NCBI GenBank assembly: GCA_947475735.1
Contig: CANJLQ010000006.1
Coordinates: 62,001-126,000, forward strand
Direction of reading: 5' to 3'
Source: Caulobacteraceae bacterium
Lineage (GTDB): Bacteria > Pseudomonadota > Alphaproteobacteria > Caulobacterales > Caulobacteraceae
DNA: 64,000 nt
This document shows, one piece after another, positions 26,158 to 35,947 of the stretch. How positions within the stretch are numbered: the stretch's first letter is position 1; each line of letters starts with the position of its first letter. The notes under the pieces are model-generated. The model saw only the letters and a program-made list of their open reading frames with translations. It made no database searches and was not told the DNA's origin. A program made the position numbers and the translations under genes.

Positions 26158-26750
26158 GCGGCGAACGGCTGATCCTGGCGTCGCGGAGCGCGGCACGACG
26201 GGCGATGCTGAGCGGGGCCGGCGTTCCGTTCGAGGCCGAGGACGCCGGCGTCGACGAGGACGCGATCAAGGCGGCTCTGTCCAATCATGCCCCCACCGAC
26301 CTCGCGCTGGAGCTGGCCCAGGCCAAGGCCCTGGCGGTGTCGGAGAGAGACAAAGACGCCTGGGTGCTGGGATCCGACCAGATTCTGGCCTTCGACGGAG
26401 GGCGGGTCTCCAAGGCGAAAAGCCTGCCCGAGGCGCGGACGCGGCTGTCGGCCATGAGAGGTCGGACCCATGACCTGCATTCAGCCGTCGCTCTCGCCCG
26501 GGGCGGTTCGATTGTCTGGGCGGGTATCGACACAGCGCGGATGACGATGCGGGACTTCTCCGACCGCTTCCTCGACGCCTACCTCGTCGCCGAGGGCGAG
26601 GGGCTGCTGGCCTCGGTCGGCAGCTATCGGCTGGAAGGGATGGGGGCCCAGCTGTTCGAACGTGTGGAGGGCGACTATTTCACGGTCCTCGGCATGCCCC
26701 TGTGGCCTGTCCTCACAGAGCTGCGGCGGGCCGGGGTGATCGTGTCGTGA
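26154..26750 (+). CDS. maf: Maf-type nucleoside triphosphate pyrophosphatase
   Basis: 198 residues from GTG at 26154, overlapping the previous stop (GTGA). N-terminal [14 protein letters not shown] is the family signature. Central [10 protein letters not shown] and a C-terminal [28 protein letters not shown] also fit. It hydrolyses non-canonical or modified nucleoside triphosphates; whether it is the UTP/dTTP or the m7GTP subgroup is not clear. A second GTG at 26151 is possible. It overlaps aroE. Confidence 0.92.
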   Translation: MSGERLILASRSAARRAMLSGAGVPFEAEDAGVDEDAIKAALSNHAPTDLALELAQAKALAVSERDKDAWVLGSDQILAFDGGRVSKAKSLPEARTRLSAMRGRTHDLHSAVALARGGSIVWAGIDTARMTMRDFSDRFLDAYLVAEGEGLLASVGSYRLEGMGAQLFERVEGDYFTVLGMPLWPVLTELRRAGVIVS

Positions 26751-27571
26751 GCCGCATAACGGGCGCGGCGCGGGTCGGCGGCATCGCCGGAAACCCCGTG
26801 GTCCATTCCCTCAGTCCCCTGATCCACAACGCCTGGATCGCGGCGGCCGGGCTGGACGCCGTCTATGTGCCGTTCGCGCCAGTCGATGCCGCCGGCTTCG
26901 ACTCCCTGGTCGCCGCAGGCCGCGCCGGGCTTCTGGCCGGTATCAATGTGACGGCGCCCTTCAAGGAACAGGCCTTCGCCCTGGCCGACACGGCGTCGGA
27001 GACGGCGCGCTCCAGCGGATCGGCCAACATCCTGGTGTTCCGGCAGGGCCGGGTCGCGGCCGACAGCACCGACGGCGAAGGGCTGCTGCAGGCGCTGGCC
27101 GAACAGGCACCCACGCTTGCCCTGTCCGGCGAGCCGGTCGTCATGCTGGGAGCCGGCGGGGCGGCACGGGCGGCGGCAGCGGCGCTGGCGGGGGCGGGAG
27201 CCCGCGTGCGGATCGTCAACCGGACCCGGGCCCGGGCCGAGGCGCTCGCGACCGACCTGGGCGGAACAGTGGAGGCGACGCAGGGCGAGATCGCCTTCGA
27301 CGGGGCGCGACTGGTGGTCAACGCCCTCAGCGTCAGGCCAGAGTTGGACCTGGCCCGGCTGGAGCCCGGCACGGTGGTGATGGACATGACCTATCGGCCG
27401 GTGGTGACGCCGTTCATCCAGGCCGCGCGGAACGCGGGTCTGCCCACCGTGGATGGCCTGGCCATGCTGATCGGCCAGGCCGGGCCGTCGTTCCGGGCCA
27501 TCTTCGGTATTGCGCCCCCACTGCTGGACCCTCGTCCCCTGCTGATCGCCCATCTGGGAGAGACAGGGTGA
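26747..27571 (+). CDS. aroE: shikimate dehydrogenase
   Basis: 274 residues from GTG at 26747, overlapping the maf stop. The shikimate-binding start [15 protein letters not shown], the catalytic-lysine segment NVTAPFKE, the NADPH loop GAGGAARA, and [10 protein letters not shown] are all present. It reduces 3-dehydroshikimate in the aromatic amino acid pathway. Its coupling with maf, coaE and dnaQ beside the origin is common in alphaproteobacteria. Confidence 0.95.
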   Translation: MSRITGAARVGGIAGNPVVHSLSPLIHNAWIAAAGLDAVYVPFAPVDAAGFDSLVAAGRAGLLAGINVTAPFKEQAFALADTASETARSSGSANILVFRQGRVAADSTDGEGLLQALAEQAPTLALSGEPVVMLGAGGAARAAAAALAGAGARVRIVNRTRARAEALATDLGGTVEATQGEIAFDGARLVVNALSVRPELDLARLEPGTVVMDMTYRPVVTPFIQAARNAGLPTVDGLAMLIGQAGPSFRAIFGIAPPLLDPRPLLIAHLGETG

Positions 27572-28209
27572 TCCTGCTGGGTCTCACCGGCTCCATCGGC
27601 ATGGGCAAGTCGACGACGACGGCCATGTTCGCCGAGCACGGCGCCCTGGTCTGGAACGCCGATGATGCGGTGCATGCGCTGTATGCCCGCGGGGGCGGGG
27701 CCGTCGGACCGATCGGAGAGGCCTTTCCCGGCGTGGTCGTGGACGGAGCGGTCGACCGGGCGCGGCTGGCCGAGGCCCTGGGGCGCGACGAGACGGCCTT
27801 TCGCCGGCTGGAGACCATCGTCCATCCCCTGGTGGCTGCGGGGCGGCTGGCGGAATTGGAGGCGGCGCGAGCGTCCGGTGTTCGCCTCGCTGTGCTGGAC
27901 ATTCCCCTGTTGTTCGAGACCGGCGGCGACCGGGCCGTGGACGCCGTGGTCGTGGTCACGGCCGACGCGGATACCCAGAGGCGACGCGTTCTGGCCCGCC
28001 CGGGCGTGACCGTCGAACGGTTCGAGGCGATTCTGGCGCGCCAGATGCCGGATGCGGAAAAGCGTCGTCGCGCCGACTTCGTCATCGACACAGGCCACGG
28101 GCTGGAGGCCGCGCGGGCCCGGGTCGATGAAATCGTGGGGATGGTCCTGTCTCCGGACTGGACTCCACGCCGCCAGCCCCTTTCGCCCCCCGGCGAACCG
28201 ATTCATTAG
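27568..28209 (+). CDS. coaE: dephospho-CoA kinase
   Basis: 213 residues from GTG at 27568, overlapping the aroE stop by four bases. P-loop [12 protein letters not shown] (5-16), then ADDAVHALY and [10 protein letters not shown], typical of CoaE. It does the last step of coenzyme A synthesis. About 15 C-terminal residues beyond the fold are Pro-rich. Confidence 0.95.
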   Translation: MILLGLTGSIGMGKSTTTAMFAEHGALVWNADDAVHALYARGGGAVGPIGEAFPGVVVDGAVDRARLAEALGRDETAFRRLETIVHPLVAAGRLAELEAARASGVRLAVLDIPLLFETGGDRAVDAVVVVTADADTQRRRVLARPGVTVERFEAILARQMPDAEKRRRADFVIDTGHGLEAARARVDEIVGMVLSPDWTPRRQPLSPPGEPIH

Positions 28210-28215
28210 AGGGCC

Positions 28216-28932
28216 ATGGCCCGCGAAATCGTCCTCGACACCGAAACCACCGGCTTCGACCCCAAGACGGGCGACCGGCTGATCGAGGTCGGCTGCATCG
28301 AGATCGAGGACCTGCTGCCGACCGGCCGGACCTTCCACCGCCTGGTCAATCCGGAGCGGCTGATCCCCGAAGGCGCGATCAAGGTCCATGGCATCACCGA
28401 CGACAAGGTGCGCGGCGCCCCCAAGTTCGCCGAGATCGTCGGCGACCTGATGGACTTCATCGGCGACGCGCCCGTGATCGCCCACAATGCCCAGTTCGAC
28501 CGGGCCTTCATCGATCATGAATGCGGCCTGTGCGGTCAGGCCCTGCTTCACGAGACCCGCTGGATCGACACCCTGGCCCTGGCTCAGAAGCGGTTTCCGG
28601 GCATGGCGAACTCGCTGGACGCCCTTTGCAAGCGGTTCAAGGTCTCCCTGGTCGAGCGGACCCTGCACGGAGCCCTGATCGACGCCCGGCTGCTGGCCGA
28701 GGTCTATCTGGAGCTCAAGGGCGGCAAGGAAAGGGTGCTGGACCTGTCGACCCGTCGAACCGGCTCAGCCGCGACCGATCAGGCGTCGGTGGGCGGCTAC
28801 GCTCCCCGCCCGAGGCCGCTGGCGCCCCGGCTGCACCCGGCCGAAGCCGAGGCGCATCGGGCGTTCCTGATGGCGACGCTGAAAGACCGGTCGCTGTGGG
28901 AGGCCTATGGGCTGGAGGCCGAGGCCGGCTAG
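28216..28932 (+). CDS. dnaQ: DNA polymerase III epsilon subunit (proofreading exonuclease)
   Basis: 238 residues. ExoI LDTETTGF (Asp/Glu metal ligands), ExoII IAHNAQFDRAFIDHE, ExoIII with HGALIDARLLAEVY. This is the DEDDh 3'-5' exonuclease family, of DnaQ length. The C-terminal part binds the polymerase alpha subunit. It lies six bases after coaE and converges with secB, the two stops being 2 bases apart. Confidence 0.94.
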   Translation: MAREIVLDTETTGFDPKTGDRLIEVGCIEIEDLLPTGRTFHRLVNPERLIPEGAIKVHGITDDKVRGAPKFAEIVGDLMDFIGDAPVIAHNAQFDRAFIDHECGLCGQALLHETRWIDTLALAQKRFPGMANSLDALCKRFKVSLVERTLHGALIDARLLAEVYLELKGGKERVLDLSTRRTGSAATDQASVGGYAPRPRPLAPRLHPAEAEAHRAFLMATLKDRSLWEAYGLEAEAG

Positions 28933-28934
28933 GC

Positions 28935-29423
28935 TCAGGCGGCGCCGGGCGTCTGGGCGGCCTGCTGCATACGGGCGGCATAGATACCGGCGAAGTCGAT
29001 CGGGTCCAGCATGAAGGGCGGATAGAAGCCGCCGTCCGCCGTCGCGCCGGAGACGATCTCGCGCGCGAACGGGAACAGGTAGCGCGGGCATTCGATCAGC
29101 AGCATCGGCTCGATGTCCTGCTCGCTGACGCCCTGCAGCTGGAACAGGCCGCCGTACAGCAGTTCGACGTGGAACACCGGCGTGGTCTCGGTCGAGGCCT
29201 TGATCGAGAGTTTGAGGTCGACCTCGAACAGGCCGTCGGGCCGGCCCGACGCGTTCAGCTCGACGCCCATGTCGATCTGGGGCTTGCCCTCGATCCGCAG
29301 GCTGTCGGGCGCACGGGGGTTCTCGAACGACAGGTCGCGAACGTACTGGGCCAGGATGCGGAAGCCCGGCACAGCCGGCTGGCCCTGGGCGGGATTGGGG
29401 GCGTCGGGCATGGCGTCGGTCAT
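28935..29423 (-). CDS. secB: SecB export chaperone
   Basis: 162 residues. [16 protein letters not shown], then the central [11 protein letters not shown], and the C-terminal [26 protein letters not shown], a very strong SecB signature. SecB keeps preproteins unfolded and hands them to SecA. The ATG at 29423 is used; the frame runs open to 29606, but those residues are not SecB-like. Confidence 0.96.
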   Translation of the reverse strand: MTDAMPDAPNPAQGQPAVPGFRILAQYVRDLSFENPRAPDSLRIEGKPQIDMGVELNASGRPDGLFEVDLKLSIKASTETTPVFHVELLYGGLFQLQGVSEQDIEPMLLIECPRYLFPFAREIVSGATADGGFYPPFMLDPIDFAGIYAARMQQAAQTPGAA

Positions 29424-29621
29424 GGTCTGATCAGTCGTTCGAGCGGCGGGAAGGGACAAGGCCCGGGCGACTAGCACCGGGGACGCGATGTCGCAACGCT
29501 CGCGCCCGGCGGGTGACCGGGTGCGCCCCGCCTTGCGCCCGCCTATATAGGACCCTAATCGTCCAACCGAGTTCGTCCATGCGGGCCACGCGCCGTGGGA
29601 CGCCAACGTCAGGAAGACACC

Positions 29622-30269
29622 GTGCCTGTTGAGTTTTCAATCGTCATCTTCGCCGTCATCGCGGCCTTCGTGCTGTTCCAGCTCTACAATGTGCTGGGCA
29701 AGAAGGTCGGACGCCAGCCCGAGGAGGGGGCCAAGACCCCCGCCCTGGCCAACGGTGCTTCCTTGCCCGAGCCCGCAGCCAAGGTTCCGGGCCTCGATGC
29801 CGCGACGCTCGCCGCCGCCGCATCACTGCGGGCGCGCGACCCGGCCTTCGATCCCGCCAAGTTCATCGAAGGGGCGCGCCAGGCCTATGAGACCATCGTG
29901 CGCGGCTATGCCGCCGGCGACCGGGCGGCACTGAAGCCTCTCTTGACCCCGGCCGTGCTGGAATCGTTCGAGACCGGCATCGCGGCGCGCGAGACCCGGG
30001 GCGAGACCGAACAGGTCGAGTTCCTGCATCCGCCGCGCGCCGACCTGGAACTGGCCTCGGCCGAGGGCGACCGGGCCGTGGCCAAGGTCCGGTTCCTGGC
30101 CGAACTGCGCTCCAAGATCATGCTTCCGGCCGAAGAGGCCACGCCGGGTGCGCCCGCCGAGCCCCGGATCGAGGAGCGTCGGACGGCCGAGCACTGGACC
30201 TTCGAGCGGTCGCTGGGAACCTCTGACCCCAACTGGGTTCTGGCCCGCGTCGAACCCGCCAGCGCCTGA
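29622..30269 (+). CDS. Tim44-domain inner-membrane protein
   Basis: 215 residues from GTG at 29622. One transmembrane helix (residues 5-20, [24 protein letters not shown]) is followed by a Tim44-like domain: [28 protein letters not shown], then an Arg/Glu-rich beta core ending [22 protein letters not shown]. Alphaproteobacterial homologues of mitochondrial Tim44 are found beside secB and mltA, as here. Their role may be in envelope protein handling. Divergent from secB. Confidence 0.9.
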   Translation: MPVEFSIVIFAVIAAFVLFQLYNVLGKKVGRQPEEGAKTPALANGASLPEPAAKVPGLDAATLAAAASLRARDPAFDPAKFIEGARQAYETIVRGYAAGDRAALKPLLTPAVLESFETGIAARETRGETEQVEFLHPPRADLELASAEGDRAVAKVRFLAELRSKIMLPAEEATPGAPAEPRIEERRTAEHWTFERSLGTSDPNWVLARVEPASA

Positions 30270-30275
30270 CCGGGC

Positions 30276-31382
30276 GTGCGCCCGGTGGCCTTCGGTTCGA
30301 GGTTCGCTGTCGCGGCTCTGCTTCTGCTCCTGGCAGGATGCGCGACGCCTCGGCCGGCCGCACCCGCGCCGACACCTGCCCTCGCACCGGCACCTGTCAC
30401 CTCCCCGTCCCCGGTCACGGAGGGACTGCCCGGCCCCCAGACACTCCTGGGCTGGGCCGACGAGGATCATCTCGCGGCCTTCGTCGCCTATGCCCAGACC
30501 TGCGTCGTGGCCCGGGGCGAGGCCGCAGAGCGCCAGTGCGCGCGGGCCAGGCTGATCCAGCAGACGTCGCGCCCCGTCACCCCGTCGATGGCGCGGGGCT
30601 TCTTCGAGACCGGGTTCGGGGTAGTCGCGGCCGAGACGGCGGACGGCGGACCGGGACTGCTGACGGCCTATTTCGCCCCGGAGTACGAGGCGCGCCGCGC
30701 GCCGGAAGGCGCCTTCGATACCCCGGTTCTGGCGCGTCCAGACGGCTGGAGCCGGGGCTGGGTCGGGCCGACGCGGGCGGAGATCGAGGCGGGCGCGCCG
30801 CCGTCGCCGCCCCTGGCCTGGATGCGGGCCGAGGAGCTGTTTTTCCTGCAGATCCAGGGATCGGGCTATCTGACATTCGAGGATGGATCGAAAGCCCGCG
30901 CCGCCTATGCCGCTGACAACGGACGCCCGTTCGTCGGCATCGCCCGGCCGATGGCGGAACGGGGGCTTCTGCCCGCCAACGGCACGTCCGGAGAGGCCAT
31001 CCGCGCCTGGCTGGCCGCGCGTCGCGGACCGGAGGCGCGGGCGATCACGGCGCTGAACCCCCGCTACATCTATTTCGCGCTTGATCCGGACGATGGGGGC
31101 GATCCGGCCGGCGCGGCGGGCGTGCCCCTACCGGCGCGGCGTGCCATCGCGGTCGATCCCGCGTCCTGGACCTATGGCGACCTTGTGTGGATCTCGGCGG
31201 ACGGCGGCAATCTGCGCGGAGCGCGCGGCAGCTATTCGGGCCTGGTCATGGCGCTGGACACCGGCTCGGCCATTCGCGGGCCGGTCCGGGCGGACCTCTA
31301 TATGGGTCGGGGTACGGCGGCGGGTGAAGAGGCAGGGGCGGTGCGCCATCCGTTGCGGATGTGGCGTCTGGTTCCCCGTTGA
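30276..31382 (+). CDS. mltA: membrane-bound lytic transglycosylase A (MltA)
   Basis: 368 residues from GTG at 30276. Lipobox LLLLAGC (Cys22), a Pro/Ala linker, then the MltA domain with LTAYFAPEYEARR and LFFLQIQGSGYLTFEDG, and the terminal 3D domain with the Asp-rich AVDPASWTYGDLVWI...ALDTGSAIRGPVRADLYMGRG. It cuts peptidoglycan glycan strands to 1,6-anhydro-muramyl products at the outer membrane. Six bases after the Tim44 gene. Confidence 0.94.
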   Translation: MRPVAFGSRFAVAALLLLLAGCATPRPAAPAPTPALAPAPVTSPSPVTEGLPGPQTLLGWADEDHLAAFVAYAQTCVVARGEAAERQCARARLIQQTSRPVTPSMARGFFETGFGVVAAETADGGPGLLTAYFAPEYEARRAPEGAFDTPVLARPDGWSRGWVGPTRAEIEAGAPPSPPLAWMRAEELFFLQIQGSGYLTFEDGSKARAAYAADNGRPFVGIARPMAERGLLPANGTSGEAIRAWLAARRGPEARAITALNPRYIYFALDPDDGGDPAGAAGVPLPARRAIAVDPASWTYGDLVWISADGGNLRGARGSYSGLVMALDTGSAIRGPVRADLYMGRGTAAGEEAGAVRHPLRMWRLVPR

Positions 31383-31451
31383 CGGGATGGCGTTAGGCAT
31401 TCGGCCGGAATGGGCCTAGGGACGGTCTTTGCGTCCCGGACATCCCGTACA

Positions 31452-31865
31452 ATGGCTTCCCTGCTCGAACGCGTCGTCTATCGCAGCGACGCGGTCGCCC
31501 CGTCCGATGGCCCGATGGACCTGTCGGCCATCGTCGCCACCTCGGTCCGCAACAATGCGCGACGCCGCCTCACCGGGGCCCTGGCACTGCACCAGGGCAC
31601 CTTCGTCCAGGTGCTCGAGGGCGAGCCCGAGGCCTTGTCCGCGCTGATGGAGACCATCGAGACGGACAACCGGCACAGGAACGTCCGCGTGCTGGCGCGC
31701 TGGCCGGTGCAATCGCAGCTGTTTCTTGGCTGGGCCATGGTGCAGCTGGACACGCGCGGCCTGTCCCAGCACCTGGCCAAGCTTCTGGAACAGACGGGGT
31801 CCGGGGCCCAGGTCACCGGCGTGATGGCCGATCTCGCCAACGCGCGGCTGACGTCGCTGATCTGA
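31452..31865 (+). CDS. BLUF-domain blue-light sensor
   Basis: 137 residues, a stand-alone BLUF domain with a short tail. FAD pocket residues match the AppA pattern: Tyr10 (VVYRS), Asn35 (SVRNNARR, followed by LTGALAL), Gln53 (FVQVLEG), Trp94 and Met96 (FLGWAM). The Gln-to-Trp spacing equals that of AppA. Single-domain BLUF proteins signal through partner proteins; none is seen nearby. ATG at 31452 starts just before the first strand; the ATG at 31410 adds 14 non-conserved residues. Confidence 0.9.
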   Translation: MASLLERVVYRSDAVAPSDGPMDLSAIVATSVRNNARRRLTGALALHQGTFVQVLEGEPEALSALMETIETDNRHRNVRVLARWPVQSQLFLGWAMVQLDTRGLSQHLAKLLEQTGSGAQVTGVMADLANARLTSLI

Positions 31866-31874
31866 TGCCGGATC

Positions 31875-33386
31875 TCAGCGTCGTCTGAGACCGCCCAGAA
31901 CCCCCCGCAGCAGTTCGCGGGTCAGGGTCGAACCGGCCGTGCGCAGCACCGACTTGGTCAGGGCCTCCATCGGCGACTGGCGGTTCGAGCGACGCGGGGC
32001 CTTGGTCGCGGCCGGCGCGCGGGTTCGCGGCGTCTCGCGAGGGGGTGGCGTCGCTTCCTCGTTCGTCGCGCGAGCGTCGGCCTCGGTCCGGGCATGGCGG
32101 GCCGCAAGGATTTCCTCGGCGGACTCGCGGTCGACCGGCGTGTCGTAGACGCCCTTCACCGGACTCGCGGCCATGACGGCGGCGCGTTCGGTGTCGGTGG
32201 CGGGGCCCAGGCGGCTGTCGGGCGGACGGATCAGGGTGCGCTGGACGACGGTGGGGGCCCCCTTCTCGTCCAGTACCGAGACCACCGCTTCGCCGGTGCC
32301 GAGCGCCTGGATGGCCTCGGTGGTGTCGAACGCGGGATTGGCACGGAAGCTGTCGGAGGCCGATTTCAGGCCGCGCTGCTCGGAGGGCGTATAGGCGCGC
32401 AGCGCGTGCTGGATGCGGTTGCCCAGCTGGGCCAGGACGCTGTCAGGGATGTCGGCCGGGTTCTGGGTCACGAAATAGACGCCGACGCCCTTGGACCGGA
32501 TCAGACGCACGACCTGCTCCACCTTTTCCAGCAGGGGTCGCGGCGCGTCGCGGAACAGCAGGTGCGCCTCGTCGAAGAAGAAGACGAGACGGGGCCTCTC
32601 CGGATCGCCGATCTCGGGAAGCTGCTCGAACAGCTCCGACAGCAGCCACAGCAGGAAGGCGGCATAGAGCCGGGGCGAGTTCATCAGCCGCGTGGAATCA
32701 AGCACATTGACCTGCCCCCGACCGTCCAGGCCGACGCGGATCATATCCTCCAGCCTGAGGGCCGGCTCGCCGAAGAAGGCGTCGCCGCCCTGCTGCTCCA
32801 GCTGCAGCAGGGCGCGCTGGATGGCGGCGATGGAAGCGGGGGCGACATTGCCGACCTCGCGCCCGATCCGGGAGGCGTTCTCGGCGACGAAGGTCAGGAC
32901 CGAGCGCAGGTCGTCCAGGTCCAGCAGCAGCAGGCCTTCCTTGTCGGCGACGTGGAAGGCCACGGTCAGGACGCCTTCCTGGACCTCGTTGAGATCCAGC
33001 ATCCGCGCCATCAGCAGCGGGCCGATCTCGGACACGGTGGCGCGGATCGGGTGACCCTTCTGGCCATAGAGGTCCCAGAACACTGTGGGCGCGGCCTTGG
33101 GCACCAGCGTCAGATCCATGCCGGCGGCGCGGGCCAGCAGTTTGTCGTTCGGCGATCCCGGCTGGCTGATGCCCGAGAGATCGCCCTTCACATCGGCGCA
33201 GAACACCGGCACGCCGGCGTCGGAGAACCCCTGGGCCATGATCTGAAGCGTGACGGTCTTGCCCGTCCCGGTCGCGCCGGCCACGATCCCGTGGCGGTTG
33301 GCGCGGTTCCACAGCAGAAGCTCGCGCCGGGCCACCCCGTCGGTCGAGGACTGGCCGAGGAACAGGCCTGGGGCGGTATCGGGCAT
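31875..33386 (-). CDS. HerA-like/DUF853 helicase-family ATPase
   Basis: 503 residues. Walker A GATGTGKT (37-44), CADVKGDLSG, and Walker B LVFFFDEAHLLF with downstream VTQNPADIPDSVLAQLGNRIQHALRAYTPSEQ. This is the DUF853 branch of HerA-type FtsK/HerA ATPases, of unknown substrate and widespread in proteobacteria. The C-terminal 90 residues are Arg/Ala/Thr-rich, then a short amphipathic end. The ATG at 33386 gives the usual N-terminus. The long open frame upstream to 34679 is antisense to the permease gene and Gly/Arg/His-rich. Confidence 0.9.
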   Translation of the reverse strand: MPDTAPGLFLGQSSTDGVARRELLLWNRANRHGIVAGATGTGKTVTLQIMAQGFSDAGVPVFCADVKGDLSGISQPGSPNDKLLARAAGMDLTLVPKAAPTVFWDLYGQKGHPIRATVSEIGPLLMARMLDLNEVQEGVLTVAFHVADKEGLLLLDLDDLRSVLTFVAENASRIGREVGNVAPASIAAIQRALLQLEQQGGDAFFGEPALRLEDMIRVGLDGRGQVNVLDSTRLMNSPRLYAAFLLWLLSELFEQLPEIGDPERPRLVFFFDEAHLLFRDAPRPLLEKVEQVVRLIRSKGVGVYFVTQNPADIPDSVLAQLGNRIQHALRAYTPSEQRGLKSASDSFRANPAFDTTEAIQALGTGEAVVSVLDEKGAPTVVQRTLIRPPDSRLGPATDTERAAVMAASPVKGVYDTPVDRESAEEILAARHARTEADARATNEEATPPPRETPRTRAPAATKAPRRSNRQSPMEALTKSVLRTAGSTLTRELLRGVLGGLRRR

Positions 33387-33491
33387 GGCGGATGGTCTCC
33401 GTGAAGGCCCACCCTGCTTAGCCGAGCCGAAACCGCCCCGCCAGCCGATCGCCGGTTGACCCACCCTTCGGGCGGCCTGACAGTCCGCCGC

Positions 33492-34637
33492 ATGAAGCCG
33501 CCGATCACCGTCCCGACCAACACCGTCGCCCGAAACGCCCTTGTGACCCTGACCGTGGTGGCCGTGGGGGCGGCCCTGTTCTGGCTCAGGGACATCCTGA
33601 CGCCCCTGGCCATGGCCATCTTCCTGATGATCATGATCGACGGCATCAAGCGGCTGATCGAGCGGCACACGACCTTGCCCGATCATCTGGCCGGGACCGC
33701 CGCGCTGCTGGTGGTGGTCGTGGCCTTCTTCGGCATCATCGCCTTCATCGTGAACGGAGCGGCGAGCTTCTTCACCGACATGTCCGGCGTCTCCAGCGGC
33801 ATCGGGCCCCGGATCGACGCCATCATCGCCGACGGCGCCGCTCTGTTCGGCATGGAGGCGGCTCCGACGGCGGCCGATCTGATCGCAGGGGTCGATCTGC
33901 GCGGCTATCTGACCAGCCTGGCGTTCCAGATGCAGGGCGTGGCGTCTGGGGCCTTCTTCGTCATGGTCTATCTGGGGTTTCTGCTGGCGTCGCAGGCCGG
34001 TTTCCGGCGCAAGATCATCGCCATGTTCCCGCACCGCGAGCAGCGCAGCGAAGCGATCGAGGTGTTTCAGCGCGTGCGGGGCGGGGTCGAGGGCTATCTG
34101 TGGGTCCAGGCGGTGACGGGCGTCATCATCTGTGCCGCGGCCTGGATCCTGATGCGGGTCGTGGGCCTGCAGCATGCCGAGTTCTGGACCTTCATCATCT
34201 TCGTCGTCGGCTTCATTCCTGTGCTGGGCGGCGCGGTCGCCGGTCTGGCGCCGCCCCTGTTCGCCCTGGTGCAGTTTCCCACCTACTGGCCCGCTCTGAT
34301 CCTGCTGGTCGGGCTGCAGATCATCCTGTTCGTGGTGGGCAACCTGGTTCAGCCCCGGATGCAGGGCGAGAACCAGAACGTCGATCCGGTCGCGGTGCTG
34401 CTGGCCCTGGCCCTTTGGGGCAAGATGTGGGGCGTGGTCGGGATGTTCCTGTCGACGCCGCTTCTGGTGATGGCCATGGCCATCCTGGCCGAGTTCAGGG
34501 GCTCGCGCTGGATCGCCGTGCTGCTGTCGGGCAACGGTCGGCCCTATGAGGACGAGGATCACGACGCCTCGCACAAGCCGCCCGCGCGACGCCCTGCCCG
34601 CGTCAAACCGCCGCGCCCTCAGGCCTCCGAGCCCTGA
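33492..34637 (+). CDS. AI-2E (PerM/TqsA) family permease
   Basis: 381 residues with about eight transmembrane segments. The family's paired N-terminal helices and the late VGFIPVLGGAVAG, LVQPRMQGENQNVDPVAVLLALALWGKMWGVVGMFLSTPLLV are seen. Members export AI-2 or act in Na+/H+ exchange; the substrate cannot be read here. ATG at 33492 gives the natural start. The C-terminus is a 50-residue Pro/Arg tail. It is divergent from the HerA-like gene. Confidence 0.92.
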   Translation: MKPPITVPTNTVARNALVTLTVVAVGAALFWLRDILTPLAMAIFLMIMIDGIKRLIERHTTLPDHLAGTAALLVVVVAFFGIIAFIVNGAASFFTDMSGVSSGIGPRIDAIIADGAALFGMEAAPTAADLIAGVDLRGYLTSLAFQMQGVASGAFFVMVYLGFLLASQAGFRRKIIAMFPHREQRSEAIEVFQRVRGGVEGYLWVQAVTGVIICAAAWILMRVVGLQHAEFWTFIIFVVGFIPVLGGAVAGLAPPLFALVQFPTYWPALILLVGLQIILFVVGNLVQPRMQGENQNVDPVAVLLALALWGKMWGVVGMFLSTPLLVMAMAILAEFRGSRWIAVLLSGNGRPYEDEDHDASHKPPARRPARVKPPRPQASEP

Positions 34638-34963
34638 AACAGCGCCCTTGCATCGCCCTGATCGCCTCTTATCTCGCACTCAGACGCTGCGGCCCACCCC
34701 TCCCCTCCCAGGCCGTGGCGGCATCGGCCGGCGCAAACCCCCCTCCTGCGCAGGCTTGAAGAGAGGCCGTCGGACGTCCGTCCGGCGGCCTTTTCTTCGT
34801 CCGATGTCCCGGGCTGGCGCGAGGACCTGATACCCGGCAGCCACACCCGCCGCGCCATTCGCCGGCAGCTGCGTCCGCGCGGAACGCGCTTTCGTCCCTG
34901 TCGTTAGCGGCTCTGGAAGGGCGGCGTTCGCTGTTGCAGCGACATCGACCTAAGGACGACCTC
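34638..34963. other. intergenic region with terminator, before an outer-membrane gene
   Basis: 326 bases with no gene I can support. Includes a strong terminator at 34765-34797. Between it and the permease stop (34640-34760) the DNA is C-rich, with several inverted repeats (for example GCCGTGGCGGCATCGGC), and could be a 3' UTR or a short RNA. From 34800 on, the outer-membrane gene's promoter and leader should lie. Confidence 0.5.
34765..34797 (+). terminator. strong intrinsic terminator
   Basis: GGCCGTCGGAC, GTCC loop, GTCCGGCGGCC (one G-T wobble), then TTTTCTTC. It lies 127 bases after the permease stop, unusually far for that gene. Confidence 0.85.
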
Positions 34964-35794
34964 ATGACCAAGCTGTTCCTCGCCGCCTCCGCCGCGGCGT
35001 TGGCGCTGGCCGCGACACCGGATCTGGCTTCCGCCCAGGACTGGTCCGGCGGCTACATCGGCCTCTACGGCGGCTACGGGCAGACCAACGACCAGGATGA
35101 CGAGCGTCTGCGGTTCGACCGCAACCTGGACGGTAATTTCGGTGACACGGTCACCACGCCGGCCGGGGCCGACGCCTTTAGCCCGGGATCCTGCGGCGGC
35201 GCGGCCAACACCGGCGTCGCCGCCGACGGTTGCGACGAGGACTTCGATTCGGTCGAGGCGGGCGTGCGCGCCGGCTGGGACTTCCAGTTCGGATCCTTCG
35301 TGATCGGAGCCGTGGCCGAGTACTCGGGCGTCAGCGCCGAGGACAGCGTCACCTCCTATTCCACCACTCCGGCCTCCTACACCTTCGAGCGCAAGCTGGA
35401 GAATCTGGCCGCCGTGCGGGGCCGGATCGGCTACGCGATGGGTCCGGCGCTGATCTACGGCACGGCGGGCGGCGCGACCGGCGAGATGTCCAACCAGTTC
35501 TATTCCTCGAACGGGCTGAACAGCTTCGACGCCACGGTCAAAGACGACCAGGCGGAAGGTTATCAGGCCGGCGGTGGGATCGAGTATCGGCTGGCGGGCA
35601 ATCTGAGCCTGACGGGCGAGTACATCTACACCTCGCTGGAGGCCCCCGACTTCAACATCCGGGTCGGCCGGGGCATCGCCGCGGCGAACAATCCCTTCGT
35701 CCTGACCCCCAACACGACCGGGACGGATATCACCCGGTCGAACGGCCGGTTCGGCCTGCATGCGCTGCGCATCGGCATGAACTACCGGTTCTGA
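34964..35794 (+). CDS. outer-membrane beta-barrel protein (OMP25/31 porin family type)
   Basis: 276 residues. Signal peptide MTKLFLAASAAALALAATPDLASAQ, then DWSGGYIGLYGGYGQTND, the opening strand of OMP25/31-type barrels. The alternating pattern with aromatic girdles continues, and the last residue is Phe (MNYRF), the BamA-recognised end. One eight-stranded barrel is likely. Function is structural or unknown. The start at 34964 is the only one that opens a signal peptide. Followed by a terminator at 35823. Confidence 0.9.
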   Translation: MTKLFLAASAAALALAATPDLASAQDWSGGYIGLYGGYGQTNDQDDERLRFDRNLDGNFGDTVTTPAGADAFSPGSCGGAANTGVAADGCDEDFDSVEAGVRAGWDFQFGSFVIGAVAEYSGVSAEDSVTSYSTTPASYTFERKLENLAAVRGRIGYAMGPALIYGTAGGATGEMSNQFYSSNGLNSFDATVKDDQAEGYQAGGGIEYRLAGNLSLTGEYIYTSLEAPDFNIRVGRGIAAANNPFVLTPNTTGTDITRSNGRFGLHALRIGMNYRF

Positions 35795-35822
35795 AGCGCC
35801 CGGCCTCGTCAGGAGGCGGCGG

Positions 35823-35858
35823 AACGCCGGGTTCTCGATCGAGAGCCCGGCGTTTTGG
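35823..35858 (+). terminator. intrinsic terminator after the outer-membrane barrel gene
   Basis: AACGCCGGG and CCCGGCGTT form the outer stem around TTCTC/GAGAG with a GATC centre, followed by TTTGGTTTTC. Lies 28 bases after the stop codon. Confidence 0.9.
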
Positions 35859-35947
35859 TTTTCGGGGGTTCCCCGTGGACGCGGGCGGGCCTATTGCCGG
35901 GTCTGCGACCGGCGGCCGCGACAGGCCGCGCTGAACGAGACCTGCCC

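Noticed and set aside
33387..34679. N-terminal extension of the HerA-like ATPase to 934 residues
   Set aside because: The extension is antisense to a clear membrane permease and has a shadow-frame composition. The family start is at 33386.
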